64,000 nucleotides of DNA, taken from assembly GCF_000002235.5 (NCBI RefSeq), contig NW_022145597.1, forward strand, positions 28,288,423 to 28,352,422, given 5' to 3'. Below are positions 1 through 11,175 of this stretch, in pieces; positions within the stretch are counted from its first letter, which is position 1, and every line of letters begins with the position of its first letter. Position numbers and translations under genes: made by a program. Source of the DNA: Strongylocentrotus purpuratus (lineage: Eukaryota; Echinodermata; Echinoidea; Camarodonta; Strongylocentrotidae). Under the pieces are notes generated by a model. That model was given only the letters and a program-made list of their open reading frames with translations, was not told the origin of the DNA and made no database searches.

Positions 1-3000
1 GAAGTAGTACGATACTTTACCAGTCAGGGGGGTAAAGTAAATCAGGGAAATTCTAAAGGCTGCACTCCTTTATACACCGCAGCAGGATATGGGAAACTTG
101 ATGTAGTGAAATATCTGATCAGCCAAGGAGCTGAGGTAAATGGAGGAGATGATGGCGGTAGGATTGCATTGCACTTTGCTGCCTGGAAGGGTCATCTTGA
201 TGTCACCAAATTTCTCATCAGCCAAGGAGCTGAAGTGAATAAGGGAGACAATTGCGGTATGACTGCATTACGCTTTGCTGCTGAGAAGGGTCACCTTGAT
301 ATCACCGAATATCTCATCAGCCAAGGAGCTGAGGTGAATATTAAGGGATTTGATAAGGATTCGACTGCATTACAAACTGCATTACAAGGTGCTGCTTTCA
401 GGGGTCATATAGATGTCACCAAATATCTGATCAGCCAAGGAGCTGAGGTAAATGCAGGAGATGATGGCGGTTGGACTGCATTACACTGTGCTGCTGACAA
501 GGGTCATCTTGATATCACCAAATATCTCATCAGTGAAGGAGCTGAAGTAAATAGAGGAAAAGATGTCGGTAGGATTGCATTAAACTGTGCTGCTCGAGGG
601 GGTAATCTTGATACCACCAAATATCTCATCAGCCAAGGAGCTGTAGTGAGTAAGGGAGATAATGACGGTTGTACTGCATTACACAGTGCTGCTTATGGGG
701 GTCATCTTGATGTCACCGAATATCTCATCAGCCAAGGAGCTGAAGTGAATAAGGGAGATAATGACGGTTGTACTGCATTACACATTGCCGTTTCTGCTGA
801 GAATGGTCATCTTGATGTCATCATATATCTCATCAGCCAAGGAGCTGAAGTGAGTAAGGGAGATAATGACGGTTGGATTGTATTACACAGTGCTGCAACA
901 AAGGGTAATCTTGATGTCATCAAATATCTCATCAGCCAAGGAGCTGAAGTAAATAGAGGAAATGATGGCGGTGTGACTGCATTACACAGTGCTGCTGACA
1001 AGGGTCATCTTGATGTCACCGAATATCTCATCAGCCAAGGAGCTGAAGTGAATAAGGGAGATAATGGCGGTCGGACTGCATTACACATTGCCGTTTCTGC
1101 TGAGAATGGTCATCTTGATATCACCAAATATCTGATCAGCGAAGGAGCTGAGGTAAATGGAGGAGATGATGGCGGTAGGATTGCATTACACTGTGCTGCT
1201 CAGGAGGGTAATCTTGATGTCATCAAATATCTCATCAGCCAAGAAGCTGAAGTGAATAAGGGAGATAATGGCGGTCGGACTGCATTACACATTGCCGTTT
1301 CTGCTGAGAATGGTCATCTTGATATCACCAAATATCTGATCAGCAAAGGAGCTGAGGTAAATAGAGGAGATGATGGCGGTAGGATTGCATTACACCGTGC
1401 TGCCCGGAAGGGTCATCTTGATGTCACCGAATATCTCATCAGCCAAGGAGCTGAGGTGAATAAGGGAGATAATGGCGGTTGGATTGCATTACACTGTGCT
1501 GCTCAGGAGGGTAATCTTGATGTCATCAAATATCTCCTCAGCCAAGAAGCTGAAGTGAATAAGGGAGATAATGGCGGTCGGACTGCATTACACATTGCCG
1601 TTTCTGCTGAGAATGGTCATCTTGATATCACCAAATATCTGATCAGCAAAGGAGCTGAGGTAAATAGAGGAGATGATGGCGGTAGGATTGCATTACACCG
1701 TGCTGCCCGGAAGGGTCATCTTGATGTCACCGAATATCTCATCAGCCAAGGAGCTGAGGTGAATAAGGGAGATAATGGCGGTTGGATTGCATTACACTGT
1801 GCTGTCCGGAAGGGTAATCTTGATGTCATCAAATATCTCATCAGCCAAGAAGCTGAAGTGAATAAGGGAGATAATGGCGGTCGGACTGCATTACACATTG
1901 CCGTTTCTGCTGAGAATGGTCATCTTGATATCACCAAATATCTGATCAGCAAAGGAGCTGAGGTAAATAGAGGAAGCGATCGCGGTAATACTGCATTACA
2001 CATTGCAGCTGAGCAGGGTCATCTTGATATCACCGAATATCTGATCAGTGAAGGGGCTGAGGTAAATGGAGGAGATGATGGCGGTGTGATTGCATTGCAT
2101 ATTGCTACCTGGAAGGGTCATCTTGATGTCACCAAATATCTCATTAGCGAAGGAGGTGAGGTGAAGAAGGGAAATAATGGCGGTTGGACTGCATTACATA
2201 TTGCTGCTCAGGATGGTCATTTTGATATCACCGAATATCTCATCAGTCAAGGAGCTGACGTAAATAGTGGAAAAGATGGTGGTGAGACTGCATTACACAT
2301 TGCAGCTGAGCAGGGTCATTTTGATATCACCGAATATCTCATCAGTCAAGGAGCTGAGGTAAATGGAGGAGATGATGGCGGTAGGATTGCATTGCACTGT
2401 GCTGCCAGGAAGGGTCAGCTTGATGTCACCAAATATCTCATCAGCCAAGGAGCTGAAGTGAATAAGGGAGCAAATTGCGGTACGCCTGCATTAGGCTTTG
2501 CTGCTGCGAATGGTCATCTTGATGTCACCGAATATCTCATCAGCCAAGGAGCTGAGGTGAATAAGGGATTTGATATCGGTCGGACTGCATTACAAGGTGC
2601 TGCTTTCAGTGCTCATCTAGATGTCACCAAATATCTGATCAGCCAAGGAGCTGAGGTAAATGAAGGAGATGATGACGGTTGGACTGCATTGCATGCTACT
2701 GCTATGACGGGTCATCTTGATATCACCAAATATCTCATTAGCCAAGGAGCTGAGGTGAATAAGGGAAATAATTGCGGTTCGACTGTATTACATATTGCTG
2801 CTCAGGATGGTCATCTTGATCTCACCAAGTATTTGATCAGTGAAGGAGCTGAAGTGAATAAGGGAGATAATCTCGGTTATAATGCATTTCACTTTGCTGC
2901 TCAGGGTGGTCATCTTGATGTCACCAAATATCTCATCAGTGAAGGAGCTGAAGTGAATAAGGGAGATAACGGCGGTGGGACTGCATTACACGTTGCTGCT

Positions 3001-3357
3001 AAGAACGGTCATCTTGATGTCACCAAATATCTGATCAGCCAAGGAGCTGAGGTGAAGAAGGGGGATATCAGTGGTTGGAATGCACTACACATAGCTGCTC
3101 TAGGTGGTCATCTTGATCTCACCAAATATTTGATCAGTGAAGGAGCTGAAGTGAATAAGGAAGATAATGTCGGTGGGACTGCATTACACGTTGCTGCTAA
3201 GAAGGGTAATCTTGATGTCACCAAATATCTCATTAGCCAAGGAGCTGAGGTGAATAGGGAAATGGATCATTACGGTTGGACTGCATTAGGCATTGCTTCT
3301 GAGAATGGCCATCTTGATGTTTATGAATATATCAAGAGTAACGGTGGGTGTCTCTAA
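1..3357 (+). CDS. Ankyrin-repeat protein, 3' part (5' end outside window)
   Basis: The frame is open from base 1 to a TAA at 3355-3357, giving 1118 residues with no upstream stop, so this is the 3' part of a larger gene or a giant last exon. It consists of about 33 ankyrin repeats of mostly 33 residues, each carrying the TALH turn, a GHLDVTKYLIS-like second helix and GAEVN loop. Four repeats are two residues longer (they contain VSAENGHLD) and one near residue 120 is longer still. No kinase, death, ZU5 or membrane domain is seen; the protein ends just after the last repeat in a short tail, NGGCL. Ankyrin arrays are protein-binding scaffolds, so a binding role is expected, but the partner is unknown. 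Parts at 1261-1970 are near-identical 303 bp copies, showing recent internal duplication. A possible polyadenylation signal AATAAA lies at 3953. An expanded or partly decayed family member cannot be excluded. Confidence 0.85.
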   Translation, partial: EVVRYFTSQGGKVNQGNSKGCTPLYTAAGYGKLDVVKYLISQGAEVNGGDDGGRIALHFAAWKGHLDVTKFLISQGAEVNKGDNCGMTALRFAAEKGHLDITEYLISQGAEVNIKGFDKDSTALQTALQGAAFRGHIDVTKYLISQGAEVNAGDDGGWTALHCAADKGHLDITKYLISEGAEVNRGKDVGRIALNCAARGGNLDTTKYLISQGAVVSKGDNDGCTALHSAAYGGHLDVTEYLISQGAEVNKGDNDGCTALHIAVSAENGHLDVIIYLISQGAEVSKGDNDGWIVLHSAATKGNLDVIKYLISQGAEVNRGNDGGVTALHSAADKGHLDVTEYLISQGAEVNKGDNGGRTALHIAVSAENGHLDITKYLISEGAEVNGGDDGGRIALHCAAQEGNLDVIKYLISQEAEVNKGDNGGRTALHIAVSAENGHLDITKYLISKGAEVNRGDDGGRIALHRAARKGHLDVTEYLISQGAEVNKGDNGGWIALHCAAQEGNLDVIKYLLSQEAEVNKGDNGGRTALHIAVSAENGHLDITKYLISKGAEVNRGDDGGRIALHRAARKGHLDVTEYLISQGAEVNKGDNGGWIALHCAVRKGNLDVIKYLISQEAEVNKGDNGGRTALHIAVSAENGHLDITKYLISKGAEVNRGSDRGNTALHIAAEQGHLDITEYLISEGAEVNGGDDGGVIALHIATWKGHLDVTKYLISEGGEVKKGNNGGWTALHIAAQDGHFDITEYLISQGADVNSGKDGGETALHIAAEQGHFDITEYLISQGAEVNGGDDGGRIALHCAARKGQLDVTKYLISQGAEVNKGANCGTPALGFAAANGHLDVTEYLISQGAEVNKGFDIGRTALQGAAFSAHLDVTKYLISQGAEVNEGDDDGWTALHATAMTGHLDITKYLISQGAEVNKGNNCGSTVLHIAAQDGHLDLTKYLISEGAEVNKGDNLGYNAFHFAAQGGHLDVTKYLISEGAEVNKGDNGGGTALHVAAKNGHLDVTKYLISQGAEVKKGDISGWNALHIAALGGHLDLTKYLISEGAEVNKEDNVGGTALHVAAKKGNLDVTKYLISQGAEVNREMDHYGWTALGIASENGHLDVYEYIKSNGGCL
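1261..1974 (+). repeat. 303 bp higher-order repeat inside the ankyrin array
   Basis: Units at 1261-1563 and 1564-1866 differ at only about half a dozen positions, and a third partial copy continues to about 1974. Each unit encodes 101 residues, that is three ankyrin repeats, one of them the 35-residue type. An earlier related copy at 1057-1260 lacks one repeat (204 bp). The pattern points to recent unequal crossing-over or gene conversion within the exon. Confidence 0.85.
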
Positions 3358-4200
3358 AAATATAATTTGCGAAGACATATTATGCACTCTCCATGGCGTG
3401 CAATGCCATCATCTTCGCCTCCCTTACCGCGATTGCAGTAATCATTAGAATACTGTACACATCATCATCGTCGTCGTCATCGTCGTCGTTATCATCGCAT
3501 CACAATTATTGCAATTATCTTCAGTCGGATTTTTGTCCAAACCTTCATCGCATTATCATTACCCTATTAATTAGTGTCATAATGAGAGTTAATATATATT
3601 ATTTTTCATGAGTAATTTAATTATTAATAGGAATCAGCGTTCTCCACGCATAGTAAATATTTTAATTATTGTGTAGTAAGATACGTCATTAGGGGACAAC
3701 TTCATACGCTTCTTTAATACGAATTGTGTCATAAAACGTGGACTGTTTTTCCTTCTTTTGGCAAGACTATTTCCCTCCTTGAAAATGTTTCTACGTAGTT
3801 TCACTTGATTATATCACCGTGAAAAGACGAACAGAACAAAGGATTCCACCCTTTATTTTAGAGTGAAAGGGAAGGGGAAGGGGGTCAAAAATGCACTCGC
3901 TTTATATTGATTGAAATGTTGATAACTGCAAAAATCAAAAATAGAAAAAGAGAATAAAAGAGGAAAGAGCAAAGTTTAACAGTGGAATAGGAATGACATA
4001 TATTTTAACTACGATTTAGTTCACTGCATAGGACTTTGGAACTTGGTGTAAACGACAAAAATAACAACTGCACGTTGCGAGAAAAATAGAATTAGTGTGT
4101 TGTATGCTTCATATGCTTGTAACATGCAGAATGCAACTGGTTTATCTGCTACAAAATATTTAAAATACTAATCGTAACATTTTAAAGTCGAGCGTTGAGT
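3358..4200. other. 3' flank of the ankyrin gene, no further gene seen
   Basis: Probable 3' UTR followed by AT-rich sequence. It holds a short degenerate ATC/GTC microsatellite at about 3461-3500 and one AATAAA at 3953. No coding exon or transposon ends were recognised. Confidence 0.5.
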
Positions 4201-4204
4201 GTAA

Positions 4205-4402
4205 GAGGTGAATAAGGGAAATAATAATGACGGTATTAGGACTCCATTAAGCAGCACCGTTCTGCATGGTCATCTTGATGTCACCAAATATCTCATCAGC
4301 CAAGGAGCTGAGGTGCAGCTTGAAGGGGCTAATGACGGTAGTTACTGCATTACGCAGTGCCGTTATGCATGCATGGTCATCTTGATATTCCACCAAATAT
4401 CT
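4205..4402 (+). pseudogene. Ankyrin-repeat pseudogene fragment
   Basis: The segment has clear DNA similarity to the ankyrin array upstream, including the blocks for HGHLDVTKYLISQGAEV and GNNNDG. After about one and a half repeats the ankyrin phase changes frame: the second HLD-KYL block is only found in another frame and meets a stop. There is no acceptor or donor framing it as an exon. It looks like a decayed copy of one or two repeats left by local duplication. A real exon of a second ankyrin gene is unlikely given the frame change. Confidence 0.7.
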
Positions 4403-4479
4403 TCTACTTTGGTAATGCAAGAGAGAAAAAAAATCATTCTGAAATTAGGAAAAACATATAAATCAAGCGTACCTTAATC

Positions 4480-5745
4480 TTTTAACTACTATTCCTCGCA
4501 GTGTGTTAACCAAACAAATATCTGCTCTATGCGTCTCCGATTTCCATTGATAAAGTTACAAATTGATGCAACCACTTATTGGCGAAGTGATTCGAAAAAA
4601 GATTTGATAAGCGAGAACAGTATAGTGCTAATTATCATCCATGTACATTATATCTATGTTTTTGTTTACTACATGACATTTTAGTTGAATCGTTGGGACT
4701 TGTAAATAAATTGGTTCAATCTTTTTTTATAAGGAGTCCTCAGTGGCTTCAAAATGTAGAAAATTTTCACTATACACTCTAAACAGAGTTGGGTAAAGTT
4801 TTAGACATGTTTAATAGGGAGAAAGGGAACATGCATGTTTGTTGGGTACATTTATACTCAACATAAATTCTTTTTTCTCTCAAAAACAGACATGTATGTT
4901 TCCTTCCCTGTTATAACCTGATGTATATTTTCTCCTCTTGTCTTATTGGTTCATTTGCAGATTATTTATTTCTGGCAAATTGCAAATGTGAAAACAGCTC
5001 ATTCTAAAATTGGCATTCATATACACGGAACGAAATATTTAGAAGGAAGAAAATAAAAAGACCTTTTGAAAGTTATTGATATTAAATTTCTTGACTTACT
5101 GATCATAGACATACGAATACACAAAGCATACTATTGTGTATACAGCATGAACTGATGTCTGAGGACCCACAGTAATATTCATGAAGTTGTAAAGCAACAT
5201 TTCTTTTACATTTTTGTCATGTATAATTACGATTGTGCTTCATTAAATTAAATCTTACTTAGCGCAAAATATTGACGAATGTGATGCCGCATAGTGAAAT
5301 AGAGCAAAATTTCACTTTTATTATTTTGTACGTATACTTCCAATTTAAATATTCTGATATTCCAATAATATTGTGTATCTTAATTACATACATGACTTGT
5401 ATATAGATGTACTATATTATTCGTATCGACCGCTATCACTGGTCATTATCTATATCATGCACATATTATAATTATAGTGTTTATATTTCCATCTTAATGG
5501 TATATAATGTTTAACGCTTTCGTGTTTTCTTTCAGATATGTTGATCCAACATTGAACGCGTTTTTAGCTACATGTATATTTATACTGATATCAAGTTTTG
5601 TAAGGAAATACGTCACGTTGGCCTAAGATAGTATATAATTATGGCCTATCTTTTCATTGAATATTGCGACAAACTATTAACTTTAATAGAAATTATAATC
5701 CAATGAAAAAAAGTGTGTCCAGTACGTAAATAATTTCAGGGAGAG
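4480..5745. other. Gene-free AT-rich stretch
   Basis: No open frame of note, no splice-framed exon and no transposon ends were recognised. It is plain AT-rich intergenic DNA between the ankyrin fragment and the SINE/LINE cluster. Confidence 0.5.
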
Positions 5746-5749
5746 GCGA

Positions 5750-5900
5750 TGGCTAGTGCCCTTTGGTAATTAGGCACTAATCCTCAAGGCGGCTTACCGT
5801 GGTATATGACTGTGAACGAGTCTTCTGCGGGCGGGACACGGGATCAAATTTCGCCAGTGTCGGTTTCTCACTGTTTCTGCCCTTCTATATAGATTGAGAT
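5750..5900 (+). mobile_element. SINE-related fragment, + orientation
   Basis: The stretch around 5757-5805 (GTGCCCTTTGGTAATTAGG, then CACTAATCCTCAAGG) matches the body of the minus-strand SINE just downstream (GTGCCCTTTGG, GGTAAGGCATTAATCCTCA). The two copies therefore sit head to head or tail to tail within 400 bp. This copy has lost its tRNA-like head. The SINE family name is not known to me. Confidence 0.45.
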
Positions 5901-5929
5901 GGTTGATGGTTGGTTTGGTTAACCTGACT

Positions 5930-6130
5930 GTTAACATGATTAAGAAAGCTTGTATATACGTACGCAACCAGGGTACCAACGGCTTTAAGTCATCTCCGAG
6001 GGACTTCGTAATGAGGATTAATGCCTTACCAAAGGGGCCAAAGGGCACTAGTGCACCGACTGGGATTCTAGCCCGGACTTCCCGGTTACGGGACCACTGC
6101 TCTAAAACGAGCCTTAGCTGGCCACCTAAC
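5930..6130 (-). mobile_element. tRNA-derived SINE
   Basis: Read on the minus strand from about 6130, a tRNA-like head carries an A-box-like motif (TGGCCAGCTAAGGC, + strand 6111-6124) and a B-box-like motif (GGGCTAGAATCCC, + strand 6062-6074) about 37 bp apart, as in RNA polymerase III promoters of tRNA genes and SINEs. It is followed by a body shared with the fragment at 5757-5805. It does not fold into an obvious intact tRNA, so a functional tRNA gene is unlikely. Confidence 0.5.
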
Positions 6131-6229
6131 CAAATGTTACTTTCCTCACCGGCAGTTCTCACTGTTCCAAGAAATGCCTCTCTCGTGTATCTTCTTTATT
6201 TGTTGTGAAGATTATAACCTTTAAATATT

Positions 6230-6739
6230 GACATCCATGACTATCGAAATGGAATTGTGTTCCATGATATTCAAATTTTCATTCATAATGCAACTCTTCA
6301 AAGACAACTGATTCATTTACATGTACCTATTGTAAAATTGACATCGTCTCTGAAGTTATTGATTTTTGCTGGGATAAAGACTTTGGAGTCAATATTATTA
6401 GATGAACAAATTAGACCAAGTTCAACTTTATCTACGTTTAAAAAGCTTTGTCGTAGTTATCTATTGAATAATTAATCATATTTTGTGGTTTGTTAGGATT
6501 GGTACATTAAATGTGTGCCCGTAAAGAATTGAGTGTATGCGTTTCTCTGTGTAAATTTGTTTCTGTTATTGATTGAATTGACTCTATATTATTTGATGTG
6601 TTTTTTCTTGGGCCATTCTCACAAGAATTTTCTTTTGTACTGGTCCTTTCTATATTCAATACTATATTTTGTATTAGTGTTTGGACGTTTTTATGATTAT
6701 GTTTAAATAAAATATATTAAATCTTGAATCTTGAAAGAC
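6230..6739 (+). mobile_element. LINE 3' end fragment
   Basis: The short frame at 6257-6475 ends in STLSTFKKLCRSYLLNN, which resembles the extreme C-terminus of reverse transcriptases of CR1/Jockey-type LINEs, where a FK..L..YL motif precedes the stop. The following AT-rich 3' tail contains AATAAA near 6706 and ends in two ATCTTGA-like units at about 6720-6736, like the short tandem tails of non-LTR elements. The remainder of the element is absent, consistent with 5' truncation. Family assignment is tentative. Confidence 0.45.
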
Positions 6740-9060
6740 CGGAAACGAAAATTCAGAAGCCCCATATTCTATCTTGATGTTTCTGCATTTTAATACCAAA
6801 TGGATTTTAAAATTATTTTGGGGGTTCAATCCCTATTATGTTGTGTAAATATAACCATTGATTACCGCGTGTCAACCAAAACAGTGAAAACGTTTGGTAA
6901 TACTTTACTTCTTATAAAGCGCATGTTGTGAAATTTTAATTAAAGATGTTTTACAATGTTATCATGCCATTTTCCTCTTTGTCATATATGATATCTGAAT
7001 AACGATGCATCGATCAAACAGATATGTGATTTCATAATCTTTTTTTTAATTCATTAAGATGCATTGCACCATTCAGAGGAAAATTCTGTTTTGTATATAC
7101 ATTGCAATTATTCTTCCATCTATACAATTATACTGGAAGCTGCAGTTTCATTGTAAATTGTAAAGTTATATTGTCATAAGGTACATATTGTTTATATATT
7201 TCTTGAAGATTCTATACTATCTACGTTTCTTTTTTATCATTTGATATGATTGGCCCATGTATAGTAGCTTCACTTCACGTGTCTCGGTTTAAGGGTTTTC
7301 GAATGATGCAGTAATGGCGCAGATCTGTGAATGCCCCTTTTTAACGAATGATGCAGGAACAAAATCTTCACAGCTTTAAAGACAATAAGGTATGTGAGAG
7401 ATGAAATAACATGACATGTTTCGAGATTCTCTTGATACAACTATCTATAGCTTATACCCGCCTACTAGCCTAGTAGGCGGGTATAAAGCTACCTGAGGTA
7501 CAGTACTGTATGTCAACTGTAGTGCATTCACTGGTTGAACACCCCGGTTGAATACAAATTTGTAAAAGATAAGGTTATCAATGTTATTTTATTCAGGATG
7601 GCCAAGAAAGCACACAGTTTCAACAATATAAATGAAACAATGTTATTGTTTTAAGTTATAGAGTAGAAACGTTATGTCCAGGTAAATTGACAACAAGAGA
7701 ATCGGTTTTGGTCTAAGATTATGTTGTAGTTATGCTTTCTTTCAATAGTATTGCAATTGCGTAGCAACGACTTTCATAATTATATACATATTAAAAAACA
7801 TGCGATAACACCCGTACTTTTTCAATAATCGAATCTTCATGTGGATAATTTTAAGTATGACACGAGGTATACCTGTATGTAAATACTATAAGTGTCCTTT
7901 TACGCTTATCTTTATTTTCCACATGCATGTTTGCGATTTGGTGTAAATGTACTGATGTAAATGTAAATAAGTGCGTAGCTCTAATTAACATATTGTATAT
8001 GTGAGGTATAGAATACCTAATTTCTTTTTTGTAGAAAATAAGATTTTCTTGTTGACATTTCTTACATTTACACAATTCATTAGAAGTAAGACCTTTAAGA
8101 TGATGAGTACAATACGTGCATTTCTGGTACCAATATGAAATGAAGATGTGTTCAGACGACCATGGTGTACGTGGATATTTAAAGCTATATGTTTAAGAAT
8201 GTCAGAGAGTTTATTGTTTACAGAATGAAATAATGTACATATACGGTCTATCATAGTGAATGCAACTATGGAAATAGTTATTTTGTATTAAATCTATAGT
8301 ACATTGATAATGTATGGATTAACACGAAAACTAAGATATTGAATAAACGTTCGAAATATTTTTCATATTGGCCTATATATTATTTACATAATTACATCAT
8401 CCAAAACGATCTGCTATCATTTTGTATGAGTGCGTATGAAGTATTTTTTAGGTGCGGAAATGTGTGAATCTCTTGATTACGAAGAATATTTTATTTCTCA
8501 AATAAATGAAACGTCTGTCCGGCTCCAACGACAACAGAAAGTATTTATATTTTTTACAAAAAATTAATTCGAGATTGGCAGTGAGCCAGCAGTCTATCTG
8601 ATGGACGATAGCTTCGTAATTGGAATGTATCGGGTTCAATAGTTAGTGCAGGTTTTTCTCCCTCTTTTTATAATCACCTTTTTTAAACTCTAGAAATAGA
8701 CTGATGTACAACCCCTTTTTATTTCACTAAAAGTAAGCATTAATTAATGTTATAGTTTTAAATGAGCAATACAAAGTGAACGTATTATACGAAGTACATG
8801 AGGACAGTAAGACTGCTATCTCCATCAAGTCAATTCAATGCTTTTTAGTCCAAATGCTCAATAGGCAGCAGTTTCGGGGAAATATCATAAGTGAGATGGC
8901 ACCAGTGATAAAGATTGATGTGCAATATGAAAAAGGAGAGCGAGATTGCTGTTGTTTTTGTTTCCGTTTGATAAAATCAGATAAAATACATAACAAGTAT
9001 TCATACAGAGAAAAGGGAAAAAATACGGCTGGTAGCCCATTTTCAGCTGCAACTATATTG
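6740..9060. other. Gene-free AT-rich stretch
   Basis: No supported coding exon. Short open frames here lack splice framing and recognisable domains; one at 7851-8254 on the minus strand has a CKKCQQ motif but no other support. The perfect hairpin at 7452-7486 is listed separately. Confidence 0.45.
7452..7486. repeat. Perfect 17 bp stem hairpin
   Basis: A 35 bp perfect inverted repeat with arms of 17 bp around a single central C; the right arm reads CTAGTAGGCGGGTATAA. It stands alone in AT-rich sequence and was not matched to any other repeat in the window. Confidence 0.8.
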
Positions 9061-9070
9061 TTGCTCCTCA

Positions 9071-9164
9071 GAGAGAGAGAGAAAGAGATAGAGAGAGAGA
9101 GAAAGAGATAGAGAGAGAGAGAGAGAGACAGACAGAGAGACAAAAAGAGAGAGAGAGAGAGAGA
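9071..9164. repeat. (GA)n microsatellite
   Basis: An almost pure GA dinucleotide array with a few AAAG and GACA interruptions, ending in an A-run at 9165-9174. Confidence 0.9.
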
Positions 9165-9830
9165 AAAAAAAAAACGAATTTCATGTCTCTGTTTTGTACG
9201 TCTGAACGTAGATTGCACGTTTCCAATGCTGCTTCATAACTTCCATACTAACGTCATCAAGAGATTTTGCAAGCTCTTTTCTGAATACGTTTTAAAATAT
9301 ATACATGAGTTTTAGTTAAATTACCATTGAAAACCGGTACCCCATTATCTACAATCGAACGAATGAGTAAGTAAGTAAGTGTCTACAGAGGGCGAGAGAT
9401 CACTTCTTTTCACTTGCACTATCTATCAAGGTATCTTTTCCCCAGCTCTTTTTCCATCATTATAGCTTTCAGGCCAACTTAGCTGCCAGCTCCAGCTTAT
9501 ACTTAACAAAAGAAAATAGGCCCTTTTTAGGGATGACCTCTCCCATGGCTCCCCAATAGTTTTTTTTTTTTTTTTACAACACTACTCCCTCCCCCCCCCC
9601 CCCCCCCTCCCACCAGAGGCCCCCTCCCCCTGTTTTTGTGTAGAAGTATGGATCTCGTTCCGTAATGATAATTATAACGGGTCGAAAAGTGAAACATTTT
9701 GATTTTTGTCATCGGGATTTTCCGCCAAAAAAATTAATTAATTGTAATTATATGGATCGAGTTTCATCAAAGCTGACTTTCTTTGATTTAAAGGGAGTAA
9801 TGGATCCTCTTTGCTTGTCTCTTTCCGGTT

Positions 9831-10211
9831 CTCTCTCGCTCTCTCTCTCTCTCTCTATCTCTCTCTGTGTCTCTGTGTCTCTCCTCCTCCTCCTCCTCCT
9901 CCTCCTACTCCTCCTCCTCCTCCTCCTCCTCCTCCTCTCCTCCTCCCCCTCCTCTCCTCCTCCTCTCCTCCTCCTCCTCCTCCTCCTCCTACTCCTCCTC
10001 CTCCTCCTCCTCCTCCTCCTACTCCTCCTCCTCCTCCTCCTCCTCCTCCTCCTCCTCCTCCTACTCCTCCTCCTCCTCCTCCTCCTCCTCCTCTCCTCCT
10101 CCCCCTCCTCTCCTCCTCCTCTCCTCCTCCTCCTCCTCCTCCTCTCCTCCTAATCCTCCTCCTCCTCCTCCTCCTCCTCCTCCTCCTCCTCCTCCTCCTC
10201 CTCCTCCTCCT
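9831..10211. repeat. (CT)n followed by (CCT)n microsatellite
   Basis: A CT array (about 9831-9880) passes into a long CCT trinucleotide array with sparse TACTCC and CCCCT interruptions. All three + frames are open through it, giving artificial poly-Pro, poly-Leu and poly-Ser frames that are not genes. The tract is polypurine on the other strand and could form triplex structures. Confidence 0.95.
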
Positions 10212-11175
10212 TTAGTTTCCTCTCTTTTCCCCTTTTGTGCAATTTGGTTCCAGGAAGGGGAGACATGGGTGTGCCCCGTAGCTAGCTATGCCGCTGTAAA
10301 ACTTTCAACTTAGCTATTAGGCCCACAGTTTTCAATTAAATGCTATGGGATTTCACCTTTTCTTTCAGCTGGACCTACATCACATTAAAAAAGTAGGCCG
10401 AAATTGTGCGTTCTTCCATAATTGTTGGGCCATTTTGATGTAAACAAACAAAATGGCCCAAATAAATTTGTGATTGAAAGTCAGAATACAATATTAATTT
10501 TGAATCACAAAATTATTTGTCTTCATTTTGACCATGGGCCTATCTTATTAAAGTAGATACACCCCAAAACGTGTTCCTCTGCTTCAAGACGACAGAAGCG
10601 TCCCCTTTTAGGCCTACTGACTTTCAACAAAATTGTCTTAATTTGTGTCTATAGCTTGTGCTTTTTGTCTAGTCTGCTTATAACTAAGCAATGAGATGGA
10701 GGTGGTGAACATTTGATTTAGGATCTTTGATAGTAGCGGTGGTGATAGTGGGGCGATTGAAATATTAACCCCTCCCCTGCCACTCCCCCCCCCCCCCCCC
10801 ATATCATACCCAACATCCAAATACCCCTGTCCCTTTTTTATAATTCTAGTGCTACCACATGCAAATGTTCCCAATCAAAATGAACTGTAATATGTGTTAC
10901 CATGTCGAACCTTTACACAGTGTAATGTAGACCCCCCCCCCCTCCCTTGGCCCCAAGAAGAAAAAGAAAGAAATAGCTAATGATAAAACAGCGCCCCCGC
11001 CCCGTCTGACTCGCACTTCCATATGATGCGATGATCGCATTACACAAATGATGATGGCTCCGCACGATTGTATTTTGTCGTAGCAGACAATTATCTTTGT
11101 TTCATCATGATCATTTTCATCATTCTTTCCGGGAAATGGCAGGACTAGATCGGTGAGACTCTCCAAGATTTCAAA
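10212..11175. other. Upstream region of the PPM1L gene
   Basis: No gene. It holds two poly-C tracts (10787-10800 and near 10935) and a more GC-rich block at 10990-11050 just ahead of the coding start, the most likely promoter and 5' UTR area. No TATA box is obvious. An in-frame TAG at 11146-11148 closes the frame upstream of the start codon. Confidence 0.45.

Noticed and set aside
807-1898. Minus-strand open frames within the ankyrin exon
   Set aside because: Antisense shadows of the ankyrin repeats; the repeated peptide mirrors the repeat period.
6062-6130. Possible intact tRNA gene on the minus strand
   Set aside because: Box motifs are degenerate, stems do not pair well and the sequence continues into a SINE body.
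5794-6208. Open frames on both strands around 5.8-6.2 kb
   Set aside because: They span the SINE copies and show no protein family similarity; the tRNA-like A and B boxes explain the sequence better.
6811-6832. B-box-like GGTTCAATCCC suggesting a tRNA gene
   Set aside because: No matching A box or cloverleaf stems upstream within tRNA length.
7851-8254. Minus-strand frames with a CKKCQQ motif
   Set aside because: A single cysteine pair without further support and no splice framing.
9665-10313. Three overlapping + strand open frames rich in Pro, Leu or Ser
   Set aside because: They are the three readings of the CCT microsatellite and have no non-repetitive coding sequence.
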